NCBI RefSeq assembly: GCF_932274485.2
Contig: NC_065886.2
Coordinates: 38,675,501 to 38,739,500, forward strand
Direction: 5' to 3'
From: Patella vulgata
Lineage: Eukaryota > Mollusca > Gastropoda > Patellidae
DNA length: 64,000 nucleotides
Under the pieces are notes generated by a model. It was not told the origin of the DNA. It saw only the letters and a program-made list of their open reading frames with translations, and ran no database searches. The position numbers were made by a program, and so were the translations under genes. Positions 55,260-64,000 of the stretch are shown here, piece by piece. Numbering within the stretch: the first letter of the stretch is position 1; each line of letters starts with the position of its first letter.

Positions 55260-56198
55260 TAAGTAAAATTATTATTATTTCGAATACCGAAAGAATTTTA
55301 AGTAAATAAACTAAATCAAATGAGTGTAATTGAGTATGGATTAGTCTTATGCGCGATTTATTTAAGCTAGAATGGTAGGCCTAGATCTAATGCCAATGGG
55401 GCTCACTTAGACTTGATAAAACTTAAAAGATGGAATTTATCTACAGGCCTAATGTTCTCTACCTGTACTGTTCACTTTTTGGGTCACCATAACTTTAAGT
55501 TCAGATATGGTCGTCACGCAGGGTTTGGTGTTAAGACCAGCACTATTCATTGTTTGTGTGTTGGATCTAGGCTACAATTTTAAAGTCGTGTTTACTTTTG
55601 GCACTTTTCTTTTGATAAATCTAACACCAGTCAGCTGGAGTTGTATTGTTTTTATTATTTATTTCCAGCTTAAAGCCTGCATCACAAAGGAAACTAGTGC
55701 TACATGTATGTAGGCCTATCAATGAAGCCAATCACTTGACAAGCAATCAGGTAGGCTTTGATCGTTCGTTTTTGCCTAATTCCTTTTAGGCTATACGATA
55801 GGCCTTCTGTAACAGAGTTGGATCAGCTGATATTCTAAATCTATTGTTTTTATTTTCAAAGACATTACAAATTATCAAATTAGACTATAATGCACTTGGG
55901 TACATTGAACCAGTGGTTAAACGTACCCCAATGACAGTGGTTCAATTCAATCTGCTACATCACAGTTTTATGATCAAAATTTTAAAAAAAATTCAAAATG
56001 GATCCAGCTCTTGTTTATCTGGATTGAAGATTAGACATATGAATTGGTTGCAAGTACATGTATTTATGGAAAATGATAAGTGAAAGTAGTGAATTTTCAC
56101 TTTTAAGCACTCTTTTGAAAAAATTATTGGCTAAAAAATAATTGACAGCATGTTGCAATTGGACCTTTAAATAAATCAAAATTATTTCTTTCTTTCAG
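55260..56198 (+). other. putative intron of the small gene
   Basis: A 940-bp stretch bounded by GTAAGT and a polypyrimidine AG. Internal open frames (55507-55713, 55844-56083) show no domain. It contains AGGCCTA-rich text but no known repeat of this window. Confidence 0.35.
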
Positions 56199-56357
56199 AC
56201 AAGAAGGAAATAATCAAGTTTATAAAAGAAAACAAACAACTTTTCGGTGCGTTGAAGTGCCTTTCAGAAACCGAAGCTTATAAAAAAAACACACGTGAAA
56301 TTATTTGATGAAAGAAAGACATACAGACTGAAAGCGTCAAAAGCTCTTAAAAACTAG
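56199..56357 (+). CDS. small two-exon gene model, exon 2
   Basis: Preceded by a strong acceptor (TTTCTTTCTTTCAG). In phase with exon 1 it reads DKKEIIKFIKENKQLFGALK then CLSETEAYKK. An A8 run at 56282-56289 then decides the end: as written, NTREII and a stop at 56306-56308; with the other frame the reading continues THVKLFDERKTYRLKASKAL to TAG at 56355-56357. The Lys/Glu-rich helix with IIKFIKENKQLF recalls the first helix of MADF/Myb-like DNA-binding domains (inference). Either a short peptide, a gene start with distant exons, or a decayed transposon gene. Confidence 0.4.
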
Positions 56358-56539
56358 GTAGATATAGAGCTGGCAGTCCTCGCTATAATAGTTAAAAAAA
56401 ACTAGATAGTGAAAAGTGAATGTCTTGAAAATTCAAGCAGATTTAGCTATTACATAATGCATCTTTAATATACATGTATGTGCTTTTATGGACACAATGT
56501 TTTAAATTGGACTATAATGTTAGGTGTTTAGCAGTCGAA

Positions 56540-56985
56540 TAGCTTGATGCTTAGGCTAAGCATAGATAAACAATTTTATTGAGTCGATGATTTGGTACAC
56601 AATAAAATCAATTTTAATTTAGCCAGATTGGTGAAACTTGTGTGTATAGTTTCACTACACCAAAACCTTGATTAACTTAATTAATATGTTTTGGTTGAAC
56701 ACCAAAACCTTGATTAACTTAATATTATTATTATTATTATTGTTCGATTTATATAGCGCTTCATTACACGTGAAGTGTTTCTAAACGCATATCACAAACA
56801 TATACTTCAAACACACAGAAACAATCAAAATCAGGAGAACATAATTAAACACAATTAAACACAGCTGCCTGTTAGGCGCTATTATTCAAAGGTTTATATC
56901 CAACAAATCAACCGGCTAATCTCTATATTGAACTCAGTCGAGGTATTACGTGTGGGTTGAACACCAAGCTCACTCTTGGCTTGTT
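56540..56985 (-). repeat. HT-2 fragment, interrupted
   Basis: GATGCTTAGGCTAAGCATAG, GTGTATAGTTTCACTACACC and, at the right end, CACTCTTGGCTTGTTT. A LINE-tail-like segment lies between. The phrase ACACCAAAACCTTGATTAAC is duplicated at about 56657 and 56700 around it, resembling a target duplication. Confidence 0.6.
56722..56890 (-). repeat. CR1-like LINE 3' end, inverted
   Basis: (ATT)n then ATATAGCGCTTCATTACACG and AGTGTTTCTAAACGCATATC, the mirror of the GCGC stem-loop and ATA tail of the LINE at 45.3 kb. Only the 3' end is present. Confidence 0.55.
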
Positions 56986-57129
56986 TCTTCCACCTCTAAG
57001 AACGTGAAAATGATATTAGATTTAAGGGCATATAGCTCTATTCTTGGGAACTTTAGCATAGACGAAGGTGGTGGGTCTAAAAGCACATTTTACTGTATAT
57101 TAAGTGATTTCTATTCCATGTTTGAAATT

Positions 57130-57370
57130 TTATTATAATATTTTAATCAGTTATGTTTGGTAAATATGTGAACAGTTCAAAGGTTGTTCCTTGTTAATCC
57201 ATTCTACACGATTTTATTATAGTTAGTTTGCAATTTGTGAATCAGGCCTTTTTAAATACTTATTGGATATTAGGCATCCAGTTTTTCACAGTAAGCTATT
57301 GACTGAAATGGAACAGTATTAAATTTTAATTCGTGTTTGTAATTTTGAATAAGGGATGATACTGAGTTTG
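57130..57370 (+). repeat. DR-1 fragment, diverged
   Basis: TTTTAATCAGTTATGTTTGG, AAATACTTATTGGATATTAGG and AATAAGGGATGATACTGAG keep the DR-1 order. It again follows an HT-2 fragment. Confidence 0.6.
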
Positions 57371-58013
57371 AGGTTTAGCGTTTAGCTATTTTAATATGAA
57401 ACTTTTGTCAGAATTAAAACAGCTGTGTTTTTTTTTTCATTTTACTCTAAATTTCTCAAACATATATTAAGACTAAATGATTGATTTATAATAAGAACGT
57501 TTATTTTTGTTGTACATGTGTCATAGGTCATGTATTTGGATAGTTGGTATTAGTTTCAAATTCTTGAATAAATTTTATGTTTTAAAGTAATGTTGTTTGC
57601 AAAGATTATTGTTGCTGCAAACAAGATTTAGTTTACATCTAACAACTCTTGACAGTGCTACCGATTAGCGTAGACCTAAACAAACGCTCCTTCGAGTACC
57701 CCTTGATATAACTAATAAAGTAATCAACGTATATATTGTGTTTGACCCTACATCCTTCACTGTCCTTGTACCACGCCTTTCATTCCCCATATATGTGCCT
57801 CGCTTGACCCAGTAGTGCTCCCAACAATTAGACCCTCCGAGAATGCACATACCCCCCCCTCCACACCATAAGTCTAGCCTAGCAATGTTTCCTTACCAAC
57901 ATAAGTGTTCCCTAATATACAAATTGTCTTACCTAATGATCATGTCATAGACACCGGTATAAATAATGGCTATATATATTACTCAATGTTTAAGCCCGAG
58001 ACGATTAAACAAT
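57371..58013. other. no recognised feature
   Basis: AT-rich DNA with a C-rich patch at 57852. No gene or family match. Confidence 0.5.
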
Positions 58014-60174
58014 TTAAAGGGCAATATTGGTGCCAGTCATTATCACATATGTGATAGAACTGGTTAAACACGTTCCAAATATTATTTTATCACATCGATC
58101 ATTGCTACAATAGAGACGTAATCAATGCTTGAACAATCGGAAGTGACGAACGCAAAAGGAAAACACTAGTTATCCCTCTATATAACTGACTGAAGTGACG
58201 ATTGATAACAAATACATGGGCGAATTTCTGCTCACTAATAATTCCTTCGAAGACCAAAAGTTGTCATATGAGACTGTAAGAGCATATCTGACAATTCAAA
58301 AAAGTAAACGAATGTCATTAGATAAGAGAACACCAGCGGCTGCCAGGCAGGTTACGCCCACATTTTCGAGAGATGGATAGAGAACAAGCTAAAAAGAAAG
58401 TGATTTTTCCTACAATCAAGGGCCATAATTCAGAAAATTACAATTCGATATGCGCAAATATCGAAAAGAACCGAAACCTTTGGGTTATAAACTTACATTT
58501 CAAGTTTCTACAAAATCGGATAAAAATTGTGACCTCTATAGGGTCCACAACCTTGATATACCATATTTTTTTTACGCTATTTGAGAACGAGGTGCGGCCA
58601 TTTTGTCTGTCAGTTTTGGGCTGATTCTCACGAAATTCGAACTCAGCCGTCCTTATGGTGTAACGTGTTATATACTAATACGTTTTTTTTAAATCGGATA
58701 AAAATTATGACCTTTATAGGGTCCACAAGTTACGGTCCGATATGCGCGAATATCGAAAGGAACCAAGATCTTTGGGTTATAAACTTACATTTCAAGTTTT
58801 AAACAAAATCGGATAAAAATTGTGACCTATAGGGTCCACAACCTTGATATACCATATTTTTACGCTACTTGAGAACGAAGGGCGGCCATTTTGTCTGTCA
58901 GTTTTGAGCTGATTTTGACGAAATTCGAACTCAGTTGAACCTTAGGGTGTAACGGTGATATAATAATACGGTTTTTTTTTAAATCGGATAAAAATTATGA
59001 CCTCTATAGGGTCCACAAGCTAAAAACGCGATTTTTCGGACAATCAGGGGCCATAATTCAGGAAGTTACGGTCCGATATGCGCGAATATCGAAAGGAACC
59101 AAGATCTTTGGGTTATAAACTTACATTTCAAGTTTCAACAAAATCGGATAAAAGCTGTGACCTCTATAGGGTCCACAACCATAATATACCATATTTTTAC
59201 GCTATTTGAGAACGAAGGGCGGCCATTTTGTCTGTCAGTTTTGGGCTGATTTTCACGAAATTCGAACTCAGCCGTCCTTAGGGTGTAACGGTGATATAAT
59301 AATAAGTTTTTTTAAATCGGTTAAAAATTATGACCTTTATAGGGTCCACAAGCTAAAAACGCGATTTTTCGTTCAATCAGGGGCCATAATTCAGGAAGTT
59401 ACGTTCCGATATGCGCGAATATCGAAAGGAACCGAGATCTTTGGGTTTAAAGTATACATTTCAAGTTTAAATCAAATCGGATAAAAATTGTGACCTCTAC
59501 AGTGTTCACAAGCTAGAAACGTGATTTTTCGTACAATCAGGGACCATAATCCATGAAGCTACAGTCCGATACATGCCAATATCGAAAGGAACCGAGATAT
59601 TAGGGTGATAAACCTATATTTCAAGTTTCATTGAAATCGGATAAAAATCAGGACCTGTAGACTGTTCACAAACAATTGTGGACGGACGGACGTCCGGGCG
59701 GAAGGATGGACGGACAGGGTCGACGACAATATACGCCCACATTTTCATGTGGGCGTATAACGAGAAATAGAAACAGTCCGTACATTCACGTGTGTTTATT
59801 CATTCTATACTTATATAAACATGGTATTGCACGGACTTTTTCTATTTTTCTTTCATGTTCTCTTACCTAGTGACAGTCAATTCTTTTTATGAATTGTCAG
59901 ATATCCTTTCCCAGTCTCACACAACAACTTTTGATCTTCGAAGGAATTATTAGTGATCAAAAATTCGCCCATGTACCTGTTATCACCTGTCACTTCAGTC
60001 AGTTATATAGAGGGATAACTCGTGTTTTCCTTTTGCGTTCGTCACTTCCGATTGTTGAAACATTGATTACACATCTATCGTAGCAATGATCTCTGTGATA
60101 AAATAATATTTGGAACGTTTTTAACCAGTTCTATCACATATGTGATAATGACTGGCACCAATATTGTCCTTTAA
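58014..60174. mobile_element. LTIR-2, younger copy (TTAA-bounded, 315-bp TIRs)
   Basis: TTAA at 58014-58017 and 60171-60174 bound mirror arms of about 315 bp (58018-58332 and 59855-60170): AGGGCAATATTGGTGCCAGT / ACTGGCACCAATATTGTCCT, CACATATGTGATAGAACTGG, GGAAGTGACGAACGCAAAAG. Identity between arms is high. The interior is an HT-1 copy plus about 95 bp, so no transposase remains: a non-autonomous, foldback-like element of piggyBac/Kolobok-type target choice (inference). Confidence 0.85.
58333..59760 (+). repeat. HT-1 inside LTIR-2
   Basis: Starts CCAGCGGCTGCCAGGCAGG, about four dimers, GGACGGACGGACG near 59682, and the terminal hairpin ACGCCCACATTTTCATGTGG/GCGTATAA, here a perfect stem. It sits at the inner border of the left LTIR-2 arm. 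Confidence 0.9.
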
Positions 60175-60289
60175 AATAAAGACATTATCTCGCACGTGCC
60201 TTTCAATGTTGCATCTAGTATAAAGGTTTTAAGTATAGTTTTAAGTATAAATACTAGCCTGTCCAGTGGATATCCTGTCAGCCTAATGA

Positions 60290-60455
60290 CTTGTCTGCCT
60301 CAAGGCTATATATATGCACTGGTCTGCCTAATGGCTATATATATGCACTGGTCTGCCTAATGGCTATATATATGCACTGGTCTGCCTAATGGATATATAT
60401 ATGCACTGGTCTGCCTAATGGCTATATATATGCACTGGTCTGCCTAATGACTGTT
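60290..60455. repeat. minisatellite, 29-bp unit
   Basis: GGTCTGCCTAATGGCTATAT at 60321, 60350, 60379, 60408 and 60437, an exact 29-bp step, with a diverged first unit before them. The flanks (TTAGGCAGACCACC at 60477, ACGGTCTGCCTATA at 60639) carry the same motif inverted and direct. Confidence 0.93.
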
Positions 60456-60804
60456 TTATATTAACAAATATTAGGCAGACCACCAAAAATGTATATTTTT
60501 ATTTTTGAGGATTTTTTTTTAAAAAATTTTCAGATATCAATTAGACAGCCCCAAAGGTGTCATTTTTAAAATTTTCATCTCCAAAAAGTAATAAGTATGG
60601 ATTTTCACAAATGTCTACCTAATGCCCAAAATATAATACGGTCTGCCTATATAGATATATATATATATATATATATTATAACCATTGGTTAAAACAGATG
60701 ACGACTGGTTGGGCTATTATAAGGATGAGATTAATGGAATGCTAGCTGGTTAAGTGGTCATTTGGTTAAATAATATTATCCATGACGATCGATGGATAAT
60801 TTTA

Positions 60805-61775
60805 ATTATCCCGCGCCGAACGAAGTTAGGGAGGGATATTGAAATTGGGTCCGTAAGTCCGTCCCGATTTTGTTTCCGGAGCATAACTCATTAATCGTTC
60901 AAGATATCTTTCTGAAACTTTGTACACACATCAACCTATTACAGTAGTTGTGCCTTTTGCTATTTAGAAATTTCTGGGATTTATATTTTTTTGTGTTTCC
61001 ATGGAAACAAATTTGACTTAGTTTTTGTGTAGAATTTTGTTTCCGGAGCATATCTCATAAACCGTTCAAGATATCTTTCTGAAACTTTGTACACACATCA
61101 ACCTATTACGGTACCGTAGTTGTGCCTTTTGCTATTTAGGGATTTCTGGGATTTATATTTTTTGTGTTTCCATGGAAACAAATTTGACTTCGGTTTTGGA
61201 GTACAATTTTGTTTCCGGAGCATATCTCATAAACCGATCAAGATATATTTCTGAAACTTTGTACACACATCAACCTATTACAGTAGTTGTGCCTTTTGCT
61301 AATTTTCGCGTTGCCATGGAAAACAAATTCTCTGTTGAATGATTTTTACTACATATTTGAATTATTTTTTTGGGTATATAATTATTATTCTAGGGCATAT
61401 CTCAGAAACTGTTCAAGATACCTTTATAACACTTTTACATTCATCAACCTATTATTTTATTTTTGATGACCTTCCTTCTGTCCCGATTTCATATCTAGGG
61501 CATATTTCATTATCTGTTCAGGGAAATCTTTTTAAAACTTTATACAAACTATTAAAGTATTTTATTTTCTGATGTATAAGCTTAATGTTTAACATACAGC
61601 AGCTGATTGAGGTAGGCAAAGGTTGTTGTGCAAACCTTACAGGGAGTAGCGGCTGTGCCTTGACGAGCTACTATGATCAGAGTATGAATCTTCTGACTAG
61701 TCCCATTGATATTCCAAGAAGTTGTTTTTCCCTATGACTTCCAAACAAGTTCAAAGGCGCGGGATGGTGATGACT
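60805..61775 (-). repeat. HT-4 hairpin-tandem element
   Basis: Left end: dyad CCCGCGCCGAACGAAGTTAG/GGAGGGA with GGGTCCGTAAGTCCGTCCC. Core: TTCCGGAGCATAWCTCATWAA units at 60874, 61041 and 61213 (167 and 172 bp), then two decayed units near 61390 and 61495. Right end: GGCGCGGGATGGTGATGACT and CATCTTGTTTTT. Each unit reads GAAACTTTGTACACACATCA. Same plan as HT-1 to HT-3. Confidence 0.8.
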
Positions 61776-62122
61776 AGTCATCTTGTTTTTTCTTGATACA
61801 TTCTCAGTGAAATTCACCTGATTGTCTCGATTCCCCAGTATCCGACGTCCACAAAAAAAACTGCTTTACTGATTGGTTTCACTTTAAGATGTATATTATA
61901 ATACGCTGAAAAGTGGTTAAATAATACGTACATAATTTTGTTTATGAGATAATTTATAATGAAGACAACAGTCAACATCCCAAGCATCATAAAAATAGTG
62001 GTAAATATGATAATCTATAGCATTTGTACTGGTATTGGTATCTGATATTCCATGTTGATAAGTAAGTGTGAATTAACATCTAGAAAAATAGACAAAATAC
62101 AACAAATGGGCATCTATAAAAT

Positions 62123-62405
62123 GAGAGAGAGAGAGAGAGAGAGAGAGTTTAACGTCCAATCGACACAAACTAGGTAATTGTGGGGTTAGGAGTTTATCGT
62201 TTGCACCTAGGCGTCGTTAGCAGGGGAGTGGGGAGGGAGTGAAGAACCCGGAAAAAGCCCACGATGTTAAACAGGTGACACGTAAAAGTCTGGATCTACT
62301 AAAGATCTTATGATGTAAAGCGCACGTGGGGCAGTTTTGTGTGACAAGCCAGTCTTGACATTACCTGGTTAGTGTCAAGTAGACGTTAACGTCTTTTATT
62401 TTGGA
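62123..62405 (-). repeat. SINE S2, diverged
   Basis: (GA)n, GTTTAACGTCCAATCGACAC, AAACTAGGTAATTGTGGGG and AAGCCCACGATGTTAAACAGG in reverse, then a second tail-like GTGTCAAGTAGACGTTAACG at about 62380, which suggests an S2 dimer or two overlapping insertions. Confidence 0.65.
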
Positions 62406-63221
62406 AGGTTACATATATATTATATACAAAGTGTTCGTACGAGTCGAACCATGTTTATCTGTTGTTATGGTGATAGAGAACGTGTTCTAATGACCATCGT
62501 CATCAAGAACATAAAAAAAGCATTCTGTAATAAATTGTATAACGAATTGTATGCAGTGTGCCCCTATATCATATCGTAAGTTACACATACTCTTGTACAT
62601 TATAGTTATCACATGTGTCTGCATGTAAGCTGTGCCGGATTTATACCTTTAGAGGCCATAAGCTAGGGTATTATTTTGAATTTGTCATATACCAAAGCAG
62701 ACATTCTGTGGAACCTTGTCCCATGATGCCCTAAGCACGTGCTTATTTTGCTTAATGGTTAAACCAGCCCTGCATGTAAGGCATTTTGTCTAGTTCGGTA
62801 ATAAGGTTATTTAAAGATGCATTAGCCAAATCTTCCTGTTATATAAATTATTTATTAGACATTTATTCACATGGCAAGCCCATAATGAACTCTGCATACC
62901 GTCGGGTGGCCGTAAGTTTTAATGGATTAAAATACAGTCGCCATTTAATAATTTAATTTAAAAATGGATAATCGAGATGTTTTATTATTATCCTAGCATT
63001 GAAATCGAGACTACGCTATTCTTATCAAAAACTTCCAACATTCACAGCTTCGCTCAGAATAAAGTAATTCGACTGAAATGTTCAATGTATATCTTTTTCT
63101 TTGTCTATTTAAAAGAATTGCGGCTCTATATTTTGAAACCTTGAAATAGACGAAAAGGATTCTAAATGCACACATTGATATAATATGAAAAGTAATTTAT
63201 ATTCAATTTTTGAAAAAAAAA

Positions 63222-63330
63222 TATTGTGATTTCTAATAAATTATATTCGGCGAAATACGTGAACAGTTCCAATTGAACGGCAGTCGTTTACGCCTACTTA
63301 CTCCATTCTACGAGTTTTTTAAAATTATTA
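63222..63330 (+). repeat. DR-1 fragment
   Basis: TTCTAATAAATTATATTCGG, CGAAATACGTGAACAGTTCC and GAACGGCAGTCGTTTACGCC match the DR-1 core. Confidence 0.65.
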
Positions 63331-64000
63331 TTTTGCCGTATGTTAAACGCAACGGTAAACCTACGTGTAGTACAATCTGTTTAATTTAATAAATATACAG
63401 CAAGGCGTTAAATTCTATTTCATATACCTTAATACAAAATGCAATGGACCATATTGATAAACATATTAATAATGTTATATTCACGCTTATAAAGATATTC
63501 ACATTAATATTGCCATATTTTAGATACAATATTTATAACTCGCATTATTTTTGTACTTGTTTGGTTAGAAAGAAGTATTATTATGTTGTCGCTATTTATT
63601 CACAGCTGTGCATTCTATTTAACACCTGGCTAAATATAAAAAAAACACCTGCTCATAAGAATTAAACGACCTAGCAAAACTTTATTTACACCAGCAACAA
63701 TAAGAAGTTATAAGAATGAACCTCCCTCTCACCAAAATTCTTCTACTACGGATTTTATAATACATGAAGTCCATGATGATGTAAGTGAGTAACGGGCCTT
63801 CGGGGGAGAATTCAAAATCGTCCCTCTCTTCAATCATTACAGATGTTACATACATTTCGCATTGTTATTACATGGAAATACAAAGATATCATTTTTATCA
63901 GATGATGAGATGTCATTAGTTACAATTCTTCATATTCGGAGAGTTTATGGTGGTTTGCAAACTAATTTATCTATCAAAAGTTCAAATGCCTCTCTTGGGC

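Larger units (their letters stand above)
61776..64000. other. mostly unique AT-rich DNA
   Basis: Apart from a degenerate S2 and a DR-1 scrap, I see no gene. The 73-codon frame at 63444-63665 lacks any motif. A slightly less AT-rich stretch ends the window without features. Confidence 0.45.

Overview
This window looks like intergenic DNA from a large, repeat-rich animal genome. Gene density is close to zero, spliceosomal GTAAGT/AG signals bound the few exon-like pieces, and several tRNA-derived SINE families occur beside CR1-like LINE, Tc1, hAT-like and long-TIR DNA transposons. I infer a mollusc, most likely a gastropod, because the SINE tails and the (GACA)n/(GGAC)n tandem-core elements are of a kind I associate with molluscs; nothing here proves the taxon. 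I see no prokaryotic genes, no true tRNA or rRNA genes, no CRISPR array and no retrovirus-like element.

Layout. 0-5 kb: AT-rich degenerate repeats, a candidate broken exon at 2.8-3.0 kb, and a first hairpin-tandem element (HT-1). 5-14 kb: SINE copies, HT-2 and its companion segment DR-1, and a 450-bp tandem duplication split by a 2.96-kb TIR element that carries a 1.8-kb polypyrimidine tract. 14-24 kb: SINE copies with clear target duplications and an old TTAA-bounded element with long terminal inverted repeats (LTIR-2). 24-29 kb: nested MITE and HT-1, then an AT-rich minisatellite interrupted by a Tc1-derived element. 30-35 kb: an HT-2 copy, then mostly unique AT-rich DNA. 35.7-37.2 kb: a complete but inactive Tc1-like transposon. 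37.2-38.3 kb: a 1-kb palindrome built on two SINEs. 38.6-42.4 kb: a long-TIR transposon (LTIR-1) with a large, decayed and unfamiliar coding region. 42.4-45.3 kb: a 5'-truncated CR1-like LINE containing a SINE and an HT-2. 45.5-46.2 kb: HT-3. 46.8-55.2 kb: a giant inverted repeat (arms about 1.8 kb) whose loop holds a 4-kb hAT-like element filled by HT-1. 55.2-56.4 kb: the best host-gene candidate, a small two-exon model. 58.0-60.2 kb: a younger LTIR-2 containing HT-1. 60.8-61.8 kb: HT-4. The rest is sparse.

How the parts relate. Almost every feature is an insertion into another, so relative ages can be read: LTIR-1, then LINE, then SINE S1 and HT-2; inverted-repeat locus with Tc1-N, then duplication; hAT-N, then HT-1; LTIR-2, then HT-1. 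The strongest recurring theme is four families (HT-1 to HT-4) that share one plan: a tandem core of about 146-172 bp monomers, a short GACA/GGAC-type microsatellite, and in most a terminal hairpin. Family labels (S1-S3, HT-1 to HT-4, DR-1, M1, LTIR-1/2, Tc1-N, hAT-N) are mine and local to this window.
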